Assembly (NCBI GenBank): GCA_905215015.1
Contig: CAJMOS010000003.1
Coordinates: forward strand, 4,358-68,357
DNA length: 64,000 bases
From: an uncultured bacterium
GTDB taxonomy: Bacteria; Spirochaetota; Spirochaetia; Sphaerochaetales; Sphaerochaetaceae
Direction of reading: 5' to 3'
A model generated the notes under the pieces. The model was not told the origin of the DNA. It worked only from the letters and a program-made list of their open reading frames with translations, and searched no databases. The translations under genes and the position numbers were made by a program. Shown here piece after piece: positions 50,894 through 60,008 of this stretch (positions are counted from its first letter, which is position 1; the number at the start of each line of letters is the position of its first letter).

Positions 50894-51682
50894 ATGAGAC
50901 GTTTTCTTCTCTCCCTTGCCATCGCATGCTCGATGGGCGCTCTTTTTTCCATGCAGGCCTCGATCGAGAAAAGCTATCCCAACCAGTTTCTGGTAAGCTG
51001 GAGCGAAGTGCCCGGAGCGGTCCATTACGATTTGTACGCCAATGGCGAGGCGATGGCGCGGGTGGATGGCGCCGTTCTTTCCCATTCGGTCGGCAGCAAC
51101 GACAAGCCGCTTTTCTCCAACCGGGACTATACCTTGATTGTCGCCGCCCGCGACGCCGACAACCGGGATCTGGATGCTATCGCCCTGAAGGGGACGACCG
51201 GTACTTGGAGCGGTTCTTACCGGTGGACCAACACGACCGGGGACGACAACAAGGGGCGATGCACGATGATCCATTACGTCTTGGACGACCGGCCGGAGGG
51301 AATGGTCATCCAGAGCGAGTTGCCTGGGCTGGGCCTGCAGGTAGTCAGTCCCATGCCTGTTTCCGATAGCTGGACCAAGTTCGAGGACCCATCGGCGGAG
51401 GTCTACCGGGCCAACTCGGTCATTTTCAACACCACCAATTTCAAGCCGAGCAAATTCAAGGTGGAAGCGATCGAACAGGATGCCAGCGGTGTGACCGACA
51501 TCCTGAAGACCAAGGCGATGAGCTTTACCTTCACGACGACCAGCTACTACCGGCTGATTGTCGACGAGGATGGGCGGCGTTGCGTGCTTTTCTCCACCAA
51601 GGGGAGCGGACTGGCTGCCACCGGAATCTTCAAGAATCCGGATGACCGTTGGGACGGTGCCTTCTGCGTTCCCGAGGAGTGA
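50894..51682 (+). CDS. Secreted protein with an N-terminal fibronectin III-like segment (hypothetical)
   Basis: 262 residues with signal peptide MRRFLLSLAIACSMGALFSM. After it, QFLVSWSEVPGAVHYDLYAN and DYTLIVAARDADNRDLDA look like a fibronectin type III-like fold. The remaining part is beta-rich with no recognised domain (GTWSGSYRWTNTTGDDNKGR; TTSYYRLIVDEDGRRCVLFS). Probably periplasmic or surface-bound. AAGGAG fixes the start. Confidence 0.75.
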   Translation: MRRFLLSLAIACSMGALFSMQASIEKSYPNQFLVSWSEVPGAVHYDLYANGEAMARVDGAVLSHSVGSNDKPLFSNRDYTLIVAARDADNRDLDAIALKGTTGTWSGSYRWTNTTGDDNKGRCTMIHYVLDDRPEGMVIQSELPGLGLQVVSPMPVSDSWTKFEDPSAEVYRANSVIFNTTNFKPSKFKVEAIEQDASGVTDILKTKAMSFTFTTTSYYRLIVDEDGRRCVLFSTKGSGLAATGIFKNPDDRWDGAFCVPEE

Positions 51683-51723
51683 GCCCTATATATTAAGGTA
51701 TACGGAAAAATTTTTTCAGGTTT

Positions 51724-51740
51724 CCTCTACATAGTAGAGG
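51724..51740. repeat. Perfect inverted repeat upstream of topA
   Basis: CCTCTAC (51724-51730), ATA, GTAGAGG (51734-51740). It lies 26 bp upstream of the topA -35. No T-run follows, so it reads better as a protein site or supercoiling-sensitive cruciform than as a terminator. Confidence 0.55.
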
Positions 51741-51765
51741 GGGATTCTCCTTTCGGGTCGTGCGG

Positions 51766-51794
51766 TTGACAAAGTTTTTTTGCTTGGCTATTTC
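51766..51794 (+). promoter_or_regulatory. topA promoter
   Basis: Perfect TTGACA at 51766-51771, 17 bp (containing a seven-T run), TATTTC at 51789-51794. Leader about 30 nt. Confidence 0.6.
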
Positions 51795-51830
51795 TGTGGA
51801 GCGAATACTCTGAGGAAGGTGGGTCCAATC

Positions 51831-54365
51831 ATGGAACAGCCAAAGAAGACGTTGGTGATTGTCGAGTCTCCAACCAAAGCACAGACCATCGGGAAATTCC
51901 TCCCGAAGAACTATACGGTGATAGCCAGCAAGGGGCATATCCGCGACTTGCCTGAGAAATCGATGGGAATCGAGCCTGGTACCTACCAGCCGGAGTACGA
52001 GATTGTTCCGGGCAAGCAGCCCCTGATCAAAGAGTTGAAGAGCGAATTGTCCAAAAGCGACGAGTTGCTGTTGGCGACTGATGAAGACCGCGAGGGAGAG
52101 GCAATCAGCTGGCACCTGCTGCAGGTGCTCAAGCCGAAGGTGCCCTATCGGCGTATGGTCTTCCACGAAATCACCAAACCGGCAATCCTTTCCGCCCTCG
52201 ACCATGGTCGTCCGTTGGACGAGAATCTGGTGCGGGCGCAGGAGGCAAGGCGTGTGGTCGACCGTCTGTACGGCTATACGCTTTCCCCGCTGATCTGCAC
52301 CAAGCTGGCCCAGAAAAAGCTTTCCGCGGGGCGTGTCCAGTCTGTCGGTTTGAAGCTGACAGTCGACCGGGAGCGGGAGCGCATCCAGTTCGAGACCAAC
52401 ACGTACTTTGACGCGCTGGCCCACCTGGTCAGCGCAGGCGGGCAGCCGTACGATGCCCGCTTGGTCCGTGTCGGGGACAGGAATCTCGCCTCAAGCAAGG
52501 ACTTCGACTCGGTCACCGGAACGTACAAGGGGAAAAAGAGCCTGCGGCTGGACGAGGAGGGTGCCAAACAGCTTGTCGAGCGGTTGAAAAAGGCCACGTA
52601 CCAGGTCATCGATATCCAGAAGAAGCCTTTTTCCAGCAGTCCGTACGCTCCATTTACCACCAGCACCTTGCAACAGGAAGGCATCCGCAAGCTGCACATG
52701 AGCGCCAGCCAGGTGATGGCGACAGCGCAAATCCTCTATGAGAACGGTTTTATCACCTATATGCGTACCGACAGCATTTCCCTTTCCAAGGAGGGGACGC
52801 AGGCGGCACGAGGACAGGTCGAGGAACTGTATGGGGCGTCCTTCCTTTCCCCGAGCCCGAGGGTTTTCAAGACCCATACCGCAGGGGCGCAGGAGGCCCA
52901 CGAGGCCATTCGGCCGGCGACGCCTTTCCGGCGTCCGGAGGAGACAGGCCTTTCCGGTCGTGAGCTGGCCCTGTATGGCATGATTTGGAAACGGACGTTG
53001 GCTTCCCAGATGGCAAACGCGCAGAAGGCGACCACCACCGTCTCCATCAAGGCCGACGACGCTCTGTTCAGCGCCAGCGGCACCCAGGTGGTCTTTCCCG
53101 GATACCTGAAGGTCTATGTCGAGGATATCGATGACCCGAATGCTACCCGTGACGACCAGCAGACGCTATTGCCGTCCCTTGCGGTAGGAGAGACGGAGAC
53201 GCTTGCCGGGCTGGTCGAGGAGTCCCACCAGACCAAGCCGAGACCTCGTTACACCGAAGCCAGCCTGGTCAAGGAGATGGAGGACAGGGGTATCGGTCGT
53301 CCGAGCACCTACGCCACCATCATCAAGACGCTGCTTGACCGTTCCTATGTCGAGAAGCAGAACGGGGCTTTGGTGCCAACCTTTGTCGGCTACGGTGTCT
53401 GCCAGTACCTGGAGGATTCCTTCGGCAAGTTCATCGACTATGATTTTACCAAGCACATGGAGGAGGGGCTCGACCAGATTGCCGCGGCAAGCGAGGACGA
53501 ACTGACCTTTCTTCGGAGCTTCTTCGAGGGTGCGGACGGTCTTGAGGCCTTCATCAAGGCGGCCAAGCCGGTTCCTGGAAAGGATTCCCGCAAACTCCGC
53601 CTTCCGCAGATTTCCGAGGAGAACCCAATCTACCTTGGCCCCTACGGGTGTTTCGTGACCAAGCCGGCCGAAGGGGAGGAAAAACCCGAATACATCTCCA
53701 TTCCGAGCGAATGGATGCCGGGCACGGTGACCGATCGGATGGTCAAGGACCTGCTTTCCAATGGCAAGGAGCCCAAGGCCACCAGCCAGAACGAGGAGAT
53801 TGGCGAGGGAATCACGCTACGTAGCGGCAATTTCGGCCCGTATTGGAGTCGTGACCAGAAGAACGCCAGCGTGCCTTCTTGGGCGAGCGAGGAGGAGAGG
53901 CATGACCCTGCTTTCGCCTCCAAGTACCTTTCCCTTCCCCGCGTATTGGGGCAGGACAGTCAGGGTCAGGAAGTATTTGCGACGGTCGGCAAGTTCGGTC
54001 CCTACGTGGGTTGCAACCACCAGTTCCGCAACCTGAACAAGAAAGACCATGACCAGGAGCTCTTTACCATCACGCTCGAGCAGGCTTTGTCGTTGCTTGC
54101 CGAGGAGAAGAAACCCTTCGGGCGTGGCAAGAAACGGGCTGCCGCTTCCTCGGCAAGTGCCGCGAGCCAGGTCGCCACTATCGGGCTCTTCGAGGGAAAT
54201 CCGGTCACGATCGCCCACGGACGCTATGGCTATTACGTGGAGTTCGGCGGGGAGAATTATGCCCTGCCGAACCAATACAAGCGGGATGAGGCTACAGCCA
54301 AGTCGGTTCCGCTTGACGAGGTCATCGCGATTATCGAGAAGAAACGACAGAAGGATAAAAGCTGA
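51831..54365 (+). CDS. topA: DNA topoisomerase I
   Basis: 844 residues, type IA topoisomerase that relaxes negative supercoils. The Toprim domain starts LVIVESPTKAQTIGKFLPKN and has DEDREGEAISWHLL near 84. The active-site Tyr is in GFITYMRTDSISLS near 309, and EDRGIGRPSTYATIIKTLLD near 484 is conserved. The C-terminus carries repeated GxYGxYVxxGxxNxxLP-like modules (for example VGKFGPYVGCNHQFRNL, HGRYGYYVEFGGENYALP) in place of four-Cys zinc fingers. Five bases separate it from the PIN-domain gene. Confidence 0.96.
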   Translation: MEQPKKTLVIVESPTKAQTIGKFLPKNYTVIASKGHIRDLPEKSMGIEPGTYQPEYEIVPGKQPLIKELKSELSKSDELLLATDEDREGEAISWHLLQVLKPKVPYRRMVFHEITKPAILSALDHGRPLDENLVRAQEARRVVDRLYGYTLSPLICTKLAQKKLSAGRVQSVGLKLTVDRERERIQFETNTYFDALAHLVSAGGQPYDARLVRVGDRNLASSKDFDSVTGTYKGKKSLRLDEEGAKQLVERLKKATYQVIDIQKKPFSSSPYAPFTTSTLQQEGIRKLHMSASQVMATAQILYENGFITYMRTDSISLSKEGTQAARGQVEELYGASFLSPSPRVFKTHTAGAQEAHEAIRPATPFRRPEETGLSGRELALYGMIWKRTLASQMANAQKATTTVSIKADDALFSASGTQVVFPGYLKVYVEDIDDPNATRDDQQTLLPSLAVGETETLAGLVEESHQTKPRPRYTEASLVKEMEDRGIGRPSTYATIIKTLLDRSYVEKQNGALVPTFVGYGVCQYLEDSFGKFIDYDFTKHMEEGLDQIAAASEDELTFLRSFFEGADGLEAFIKAAKPVPGKDSRKLRLPQISEENPIYLGPYGCFVTKPAEGEEKPEYISIPSEWMPGTVTDRMVKDLLSNGKEPKATSQNEEIGEGITLRSGNFGPYWSRDQKNASVPSWASEEERHDPAFASKYLSLPRVLGQDSQGQEVFATVGKFGPYVGCNHQFRNLNKKDHDQELFTITLEQALSLLAEEKKPFGRGKKRAAASSASAASQVATIGLFEGNPVTIAHGRYGYYVEFGGENYALPNQYKRDEATAKSVPLDEVIAIIEKKRQKDKS

Positions 54366-54370
54366 GCGCC

Positions 54371-55441
54371 ATGGCACGTTTTTTTAGACAGCGCCGGCGT
54401 CCCCCACGTACGCCGATGCTGCACTCGGACGCCTATCTTGACAACCTTGCGGGCGAGTTCAACCTTGCCCCGCAGGAGGTCCTCACCATCATCCGTTCCG
54501 TCGGGTTCGACGCTGAGAAGGTGCCGGCCGACTTGGTGGACCTGCTCCGCGAGGTGATTGCCTGTAAGCTCCACCAGTTGGACCGCTTCAAGAGCGCGGA
54601 CCCCGCATATGAGCAGAAGCTGGATGAGATGCTGCGGGATTTCGACGAGATCTACATCGACACCGCCCCCATCATCCAGATGGACTGGTTCCTCCATTTC
54701 GTGGCGGACGTCAGGCCGATCCTCCGCAGGAGAAAGAAGAAGCTGATCATCCTGGAAAAGACCATGGAGGAGCTCCACGGCCTGAAGGACAACCCGGAGA
54801 AGGACAGGGATGTCAGGGTACGGGCCACCATCCGTCCGGATTTGATCCGATGGCTTTGCCGGCAGGGCTATATCCGTATCGGGGATACCGGCAGCGACGG
54901 AATCGCCGACGACCATCTGGTCAAGCTCTTTTCCCGGATCGGGCAGAACGAGAATGTCCTTCTGGTCACCCAGGACCGGGGGCTGAGCGAGCGCATCATC
55001 CGTCTTGGCCATGCGTCCTACGAGAAGGGTCCCCAGGCGGTCAAGCAGAGTTTCTGGGAGAAATTGCTGCGTAAGCCGGTGGTCTACCAGGATCCTCACG
55101 AGATGGTGGTCTGCAAGCTGACCGAAGGCGGGCTGCTCAAGCGTTGCTATATCTGTCCCGATTGCCAGCAAAGCTATTATGACGAGTTCAGTCATGCCGA
55201 TGGCATGATTCCCGACAGCGCCTGCATCGCCAAACACCAGCAGAACGAGGCAAAGCTGAAGGCCGAGGAGGAGCGTAAGGCCCGCCTCGAGCAACAGCGG
55301 GCCGTCGCGGCCGCACGCAGGGCAGCCCGGCCTTCAGTCGAGAAGCGGATCAGGGAGCGCCAGCGGAAGTTGAGGCGGAACGGCATTCTGGCCGTGCTCT
55401 TCGGTATCGTCCTTGTTTTGGTTTCTCTTTTTGCCCTGTGA
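54371..55441 (+). CDS. PIN-domain protein with zinc-ribbon-like motif and C-terminal membrane tail
   Basis: 356 residues. PIN-type acidic residues are present in order: IYIDTAPIIQ near residue 97, EKTMEELHG near 128, DGIADDHLVKLFSRIG near 176 and TQDRGLSERI near 200. A CYICPDC pair near 258, with a later Cys in DSACIAKHQ, may bind zinc. A highly charged coiled coil (EAKLKAEEERKARLEQQRAV) and a single hydrophobic helix (GILAVLFGIVLVLVSLFAL) end the protein, so it is probably anchored in the inner membrane with the nuclease domain in the cytoplasm. It follows topA by 5 bp. RNA is the likely substrate by family; none is known. Confidence 0.72.
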   Translation: MARFFRQRRRPPRTPMLHSDAYLDNLAGEFNLAPQEVLTIIRSVGFDAEKVPADLVDLLREVIACKLHQLDRFKSADPAYEQKLDEMLRDFDEIYIDTAPIIQMDWFLHFVADVRPILRRRKKKLIILEKTMEELHGLKDNPEKDRDVRVRATIRPDLIRWLCRQGYIRIGDTGSDGIADDHLVKLFSRIGQNENVLLVTQDRGLSERIIRLGHASYEKGPQAVKQSFWEKLLRKPVVYQDPHEMVVCKLTEGGLLKRCYICPDCQQSYYDEFSHADGMIPDSACIAKHQQNEAKLKAEEERKARLEQQRAVAAARRAARPSVEKRIRERQRKLRRNGILAVLFGIVLVLVSLFAL

Positions 55442-55603
55442 TGCATCCACGGATGCTTCAAGCTTGGGCACCGGTCGTGAAGGAATGCCGGTTTTGCCGG
55501 CGGATTCACAATCCAAGTGCAACGGTTTCCGGACGACCAGATGAAAATGGCACGGAGACATCTCTGGTGTAATGGTGTTTGAGGCGAAACCAGAGATGCT
55601 GAT

Positions 55604-55639
55604 TTGAAAAAAGAAGTGCCTCGTTGAGTTACGAGACAC
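55604..55639 (-). terminator. Terminator of tRNA-Arg (minus strand)
   Basis: GTGCCTCGT (55616-55624) with ACGAGACAC (55631-55639), a 9-bp stem with one wobble pair, followed on the minus strand by TTCTTTTTTCAA. It directly follows the tRNA. Confidence 0.82.
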
Positions 55640-55646
55640 TTCCCCT

Positions 55647-55720
<74 letters not shown>

Positions 55721-55761
55721 GTACCCTCCACTGTATCGAAATATCGGATAGAGAGCAAGCG

Positions 55762-56928
55762 TCAGACGAAATCTGTATCAAATTGGACAACGGTGTGATA
55801 TCGCTTGTCCAGGCTTGTGGCGTAGTCGGCAATCTGTTTCTCCAGTCCTTTCACGTCCTTGTAGCCGTTGGGGGGCAGCAGGCAGTCGAAGACCAGGTTG
55901 ATCGCGTTCTTGCCGGGGACCATGCGGAAGTCGTGGAGGGAGAGGCGGTTGTCGACCGACTTCAGGAATTCCTGCATCTGTTCCTTGACCCGGTTGGTGG
56001 TCGGGTCGTTGGTGACGGTGGGATCCATGTGGATGCAGATCATCAGGTGCATCGACTTTCCGATTTCCCGTTCCGCCTTGTCGATCACCTCGTGGATGGC
56101 GACGATGTTGCTGTCGACCGAGACCTCGGCATGGACGGTGACGATGACACGTCCGGGGCCGTAGTCGTGGACGATCAGGTCGTGCACGCCGTGGATTTCC
56201 GGGTAGGAAAGCAGTTTTTCCTCCAGCTGTCTGACCAGTTCCTTGTCCGGCTCTTTGCCAAGGAGGATGTCGATGGTGTCGTGGCAGACCTCGATGCCGG
56301 TTTTCAGGACCAACAGGGCTACGATGATGCTCATCCAGCTGTCGATGCTCCATCCCTTGAGCATCTGCAGGACGATGCTGATGAAGATGGCGACCGTGCC
56401 GAAGATGTCGCTGATGCTGTCCTTCGCCTCCGCCGCAAGCGGTTCTGAGTGGATGATTCTCGCCAGAGTCTTGTAGAAGTGGTAGAGCCATCCCTTTAGG
56501 ATGATGGAAAGGGAAAGGATCGCGACAATGATGGTGCTGCCTTTCAGCTCGGCGGGGTGGAGGACTCCTTTGATGCCGTCTTCCAGGAGGTGATAGCCGG
56601 CAAGGATGATGATGCCGCCGATTACCAGGGAGCCGATGTACTCCATGCGCCCATGTCCGAAGGGATGCTCCTCATCGACCGGCTTGGCTGCCATGTGGGT
56701 GGTGATCAGGCTGACGATGGCGCCAGAGGCGTCGCCCAGGTTGTTGACGCCGTCGGCGACGATCGCGAGGGATCCGCTGATCACGCCTGCGACGATCTTG
56801 GTGACAGAGAGCAGGCAGTTGACCACGATGCCCGTCAGCGACCCAAGCCGTCCGTAGGCGGCGCGTACCGCAGGATCCTCCGTTTCCTTCGAGTTCTTCA
56901 CCATGTGGTGGATCAACCAGTTCGTCAT
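55762..56928 (-). CDS. Cation diffusion facilitator family transporter
   Basis: 388 residues. Membrane core of about six helices with metal-binding motifs IVADGVNNLGDAS (Asp and Asn/Asp) and HPFGHGRMEYIG; helix V has LAAEAKDSISDIFG. The cytoplasmic C-terminal domain is extended (VHAEVSVDSNIVAIHEVIDK onwards). Such proteins export zinc, iron or manganese in exchange for protons. AGGAGGT lies 8 nt before the ATG. The gene is downstream of mscL, behind a terminator that may let some transcription through. Confidence 0.92.
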   Translation of the reverse strand: MTNWLIHHMVKNSKETEDPAVRAAYGRLGSLTGIVVNCLLSVTKIVAGVISGSLAIVADGVNNLGDASGAIVSLITTHMAAKPVDEEHPFGHGRMEYIGSLVIGGIIILAGYHLLEDGIKGVLHPAELKGSTIIVAILSLSIILKGWLYHFYKTLARIIHSEPLAAEAKDSISDIFGTVAIFISIVLQMLKGWSIDSWMSIIVALLVLKTGIEVCHDTIDILLGKEPDKELVRQLEEKLLSYPEIHGVHDLIVHDYGPGRVIVTVHAEVSVDSNIVAIHEVIDKAEREIGKSMHLMICIHMDPTVTNDPTTNRVKEQMQEFLKSVDNRLSLHDFRMVPGKNAINLVFDCLLPPNGYKDVKGLEKQIADYATSLDKRYHTVVQFDTDFV

Positions 56929-56942
56929 GCCTTACACCTCCT

Positions 56943-56974
56943 GATAAGAAAACATCCTGCCGTGGGGCAGGATG
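56943..56974 (-). terminator. Terminator of mscL (minus strand)
   Basis: CATCCTGCC (56953-56961) with GGCAGGATG (56966-56974), a perfect 9-bp stem, followed on the minus strand by TTTTCTTATC. Confidence 0.85.
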
Positions 56975-56997
56975 GTTGAGCCGGAACGGGAACTCCG

Positions 56998-57438
56998 TCA
57001 GTTCTGTTTTTTCAGCAAATCGCGGATTTCGGTCAACAGCACCACATCCGGAGCGGGGGCTGGAGCAGGAGCAGGTGCCGCGGCGGCTTCTTTCTTCTTG
57101 TTCTCCTCGGCGATCGCGCGGACTTTGTTGACCCAGCGGACGATGCAGAAGATCACGATGGCGATCAGAATGAAGTTGATGATCGCCTGGATGAAGTTTC
57201 CATAGGTGATGGCGACCTCGGCCATGTCACCCTCGGCCGGCTTGATGACGAACTTCAGGTCGGAGAAATTGATTCTGCCAAGGAACAGGCTGAGCACAGG
57301 GGTCAGGATGTCCTTGACCATGGAATTGACAATGGCGGTAAAAGCGGCGCCCATGATGACACCGACAGCCATATCCATAACATTGCCTTTGGTGATGAAC
57401 TGCTTGAATTCCCCAAAGAAACCTTTCTTCTCAGCCAT
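56998..57438 (-). CDS. mscL: Large-conductance mechanosensitive channel MscL
   Basis: 146 residues from ATG 57438. FGEFKQFITKGNVMDMAVGV followed by IMGAAFTAIVNSMVKDILTP is the classic first helix, with a second helix FIQAIINFILIAIVIFCIVR. The cytoplasmic tail has an unusual Ala-Pro repeat (AAAAPAPAPAPAP) before the bundle DVVLLTEIRDLLKKQ. MscL opens on osmotic downshock. Upstream codons exist but AGGAG fits this start. Confidence 0.95.
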   Translation of the reverse strand: MAEKKGFFGEFKQFITKGNVMDMAVGVIMGAAFTAIVNSMVKDILTPVLSLFLGRINFSDLKFVIKPAEGDMAEVAITYGNFIQAIINFILIAIVIFCIVRWVNKVRAIAEENKKKEAAAAPAPAPAPAPDVVLLTEIRDLLKKQN

Positions 57439-57456
57439 ATGCTTTTCTCTCCTACG

Positions 57457-57477
57457 AGGTCCCTTTTCCAGGGACCT
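57457..57477 (-). promoter_or_regulatory. Hairpin in the mscL 5' leader
   Basis: AGGTCCC and GGGACCT form a perfect 7-bp stem with a 7-nt loop, ending about 5 nt before the AGGAG ribosome site. It lies between the mscL promoter and start codon and has no T-run after it. Confidence 0.55.
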
Positions 57478-57481
57478 GCTC

Positions 57482-57510
57482 AATGTACCACTCGGCGGAA
57501 ACTTTGTGAA
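57482..57510 (-). promoter_or_regulatory. mscL promoter
   Basis: On the minus strand: TTCACA (complement of 57505-57510), 17 bp, TACATT (complement of 57482-57487). The 57439-57744 gap otherwise holds the livJ promoter and no gene. Confidence 0.6.
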
Positions 57511-57678
57511 CTACTGGACTTATGGCCTCGGACAGGGAAAAGGAAGGTGGGATTTCGTCCATGTGGGAAAGTTGGATTTTTTGCCTTTCCTTTCTTTGTA
57601 CTTGCGTGGCTAATTTTTTCATGCACAGACAATTACCTCTGATATCAAAAGAATTTCGCAAAAAATGTCGAATGTATA

Positions 57679-57707
57679 TTGAATAAATATTCCCATTTGT
57701 GTATAAA
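57679..57707 (+). promoter_or_regulatory. livJ promoter
   Basis: TTGAAT at 57679-57684, 17 bp, TATAAA at 57702-57707. An inverted repeat GAATAAATATTC (57681-57692) overlaps the -35 and could be a regulator site. Leader about 32 nt with GGAGG upstream of the ATG. Confidence 0.7.
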
Positions 57708-57744
57708 CTATTTCCAATCATTTGAACTATATGGAGGTTCCAGA

Positions 57745-58968
57745 ATGAGAAAGCACACTTTTGCGATGGCAGCAGGTGCCGCATTGCTCTTGGCATGTGG
57801 ATCCCTGTTTGCGAACGGAAGCGCTGAACCTGCCTCTTCGGCATCGTCCAGTGCGTCATCCTCTAAGAGACCTAGCGTCAAGATTGGATTCATTGGCCCC
57901 CTTACCGGCGACAACTCCAGTTACGGTATTCTTCAGCTGCAGGCGGACCAGCTTGCACTTGAGGAGTACAACGCAAATCCCAACCACAAGCTCGACATTA
58001 CGCTTGTCGTAGAGGATTCCGAGGGTTCCCAGGAGAAGGCTCTTGCTTCCATTCAGAAACTGGACACCTCCGACAAGATCGCGGTCCTGCAGGGACCGGT
58101 GTTCACCGGTCCGGCCTTTACCGTCGGTGACTACTGCGAGGACGTGAAGCTGGCGATGATTTCCGGCTCCGCCTCCCACAAGGACATCACCAAGGACAAG
58201 ACCTATGTCTTCCGCACCACCGTCAGCGATGGTCTGCAGGGCGAGGTTGCCGGCAAGTATTTCTACGAGGTGCTTGGCTACAAGAAGCTTGGCATCCTGT
58301 ACGCCATGAACGACTACTCCGTCGGTCTGCGCGACGGTATGAAGGCCGCCTTCGAGGCTGATGGCGGAAAGGTCACCGCCGAGGAGACCTGCCAGGTCGG
58401 CGACAAGGACTTCAGAACCCAGCTCACCAGACTCAGAGACGCTGATGTCGAGGCGATCTACGTCCCGAACTACACCGTTGAGATTGCCCAGATCCTGGTC
58501 CAGGCCAAGGAGCTCGGCATCACCAAGCCGTTCCTTTCTGGCGATGGGTTCTCCAACCCGCAGGTCCACGATCTGTCCAACAACAATACGCACGGAGTTG
58601 TCTACATTGCTTCTCCTGAGAGCAAGGACAGCCCGCTGAAGACCCAGTTCGAGGAAGCGTACACCAAGAAGTACAACATCGCCCCGGATGCTTTCGCCCA
58701 CAACTCCTACGACGCGACCAACATCATCATCGCGGCATTGGAGAGAGCGTATGAGAAGGAAGGCAAGTTCAACCGCACGACCGTCCGCAACGAGATTGCG
58801 GCCACCAAGGATTTCCAGGGTGTCAACGGCACCATGAACTTCCAGCCGAACGGTGACCTTGTCGCCTATGAGGGTGTCTACAAGGTCGAGGGTAACGACC
58901 GCGCTTCCGAGACCTATCAGGGTACCTATGGCGTTGATGCCAGCGGGAAGCTAGTAAAGATCGAATAA
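57745..58968 (+). CDS. livJ: Branched-chain amino-acid ABC transporter substrate-binding lipoprotein
   Basis: 407 residues. Signal peptide MRKHTFAMAAGAALLLACGS with lipobox LLAC, so probably membrane-anchored, followed by a low-complexity Ser/Ala linker. The Leu/Ile/Val-binding fold is clear: VKIGFIGPLTGDNSSYGILQ, ISGSASHKDITKDKTYVFRT and FLSGDGFSNPQVHDL. Codon use here is strongly biased (GCC, AAG, GAG), pointing to high expression. A terminator-like hairpin separates it from livH. Confidence 0.93.
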   Translation: MRKHTFAMAAGAALLLACGSLFANGSAEPASSASSSASSSKRPSVKIGFIGPLTGDNSSYGILQLQADQLALEEYNANPNHKLDITLVVEDSEGSQEKALASIQKLDTSDKIAVLQGPVFTGPAFTVGDYCEDVKLAMISGSASHKDITKDKTYVFRTTVSDGLQGEVAGKYFYEVLGYKKLGILYAMNDYSVGLRDGMKAAFEADGGKVTAEETCQVGDKDFRTQLTRLRDADVEAIYVPNYTVEIAQILVQAKELGITKPFLSGDGFSNPQVHDLSNNNTHGVVYIASPESKDSPLKTQFEEAYTKKYNIAPDAFAHNSYDATNIIIAALERAYEKEGKFNRTTVRNEIAATKDFQGVNGTMNFQPNGDLVAYEGVYKVEGNDRASETYQGTYGVDASGKLVKIE

Positions 58969-58993
58969 GGCTGGCTGCCTTGTGCGATTCCAG

Positions 58994-59027
58994 GGAGCCG
59001 GTGTGATGCTACACACTGGCTCCTTTT
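58994..59027 (+). terminator. Terminator/attenuator between livJ and livH
   Basis: GGAGCCGGTGTG (58994-59005) with CACACTGGCTCC (59012-59023) and TTTTCC after it. Partial read-through would give more binding protein than membrane components, as often seen in ABC importers. Confidence 0.85.
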
Positions 59028-59089
59028 CCATATTATACTGTCAGCAGGAATTTGCTTTTTCTAGACTTGTTTGAAAGGAGCGTACGACG

Positions 59090-60007
59090 TTGTCATTCGC
59101 TGAGTTTTTCCAACACTTTATCAATGGTGTGACGTTGGGGGGGACCTACGCGCTGATAGCCCTCGGCTACACCATGGTGTACGGCATTCTTGGATTCATC
59201 AATTTCGCTCACGGCGACATCCTGATGGTCGGTGCCTACATCGGGCTTTTCACCTTCAATGCATTGCGTGGAAGCCAGGATTTCGGGCTTTGGCCAACCG
59301 TTGCATTCTTCATCGCGATGGTGGTGAGCATGGTGTTCTGCGCTTGTCTGGGCATGCTGACCGAGCGTATCGCCTACAAGCCCCTGCGCAAGGCTACCCG
59401 TCTTGCCCCCTTGCTTTCGGCAATCGGCGTCTCGTTCATCCTGTCAAACACTGCCGCATGGCTGTGGGGCACCCAGAGCCGCCGCTTCCCGAAGCCATTC
59501 GAGGACCAGGCAATCAGCTTCGGCGGGGTCAGCGTCACCCCACACCAGATTCTGATTCTGGTTGTCACCGTAATCATGATGGTGGCCATGCAGCTGTACG
59601 TGACCAAGACCCGCATGGGCAAGGCCATGCGCGCCACCAGCCTTGACCAGGATACTGCAAGGCTGATGGGCATCAACAGCGACCATGTCATCTCACTGAC
59701 CTTCGCCATCGGCTCCGCCTTGGCTGCCTGTGGCGGTATCCTGATTGCCTTGGACTTCACCTGTTACCCGACCATGGGTACGATGACGGGTACCAAAGCC
59801 TTTGTCGCGGCCGTTATCGGCGGCATCGGCAACATTCCTGGCGCAATGCTTGGCGGTGTGATTCTCGGTCTCTTGGAGACCTTCGGCGTCGCCATCCTGG
59901 GCATTCCCACTGGCATGCGCGACACAATCGCCTTCGTCGCCCTGATCATCATCCTTCTGGTCAAGCCGGAAGGCATCCTCGGAAAGGCCGAGAAGGAGAA
60001 GGTGTGA
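59090..60007 (+). CDS. livH: Branched-chain amino-acid ABC permease LivH
   Basis: 305 residues with a TTG start at 59090; AAAGGAG is 9 nt upstream and no better ATG is near. About eight helices. GGTYALIALGYTMVYGILGF then INFAHGDILMVGAYIGL is the LivH hallmark, and RATSLDQDTARLMGINSDHV is the cytoplasmic coupling loop. Inner membrane, paired with LivM. Confidence 0.95.
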   Translation: MSFAEFFQHFINGVTLGGTYALIALGYTMVYGILGFINFAHGDILMVGAYIGLFTFNALRGSQDFGLWPTVAFFIAMVVSMVFCACLGMLTERIAYKPLRKATRLAPLLSAIGVSFILSNTAAWLWGTQSRRFPKPFEDQAISFGGVSVTPHQILILVVTVIMMVAMQLYVTKTRMGKAMRATSLDQDTARLMGINSDHVISLTFAIGSALAACGGILIALDFTCYPTMGTMTGTKAFVAAVIGGIGNIPGAMLGGVILGLLETFGVAILGIPTGMRDTIAFVALIIILLVKPEGILGKAEKEKV

Positions 60008-60008
60008 G

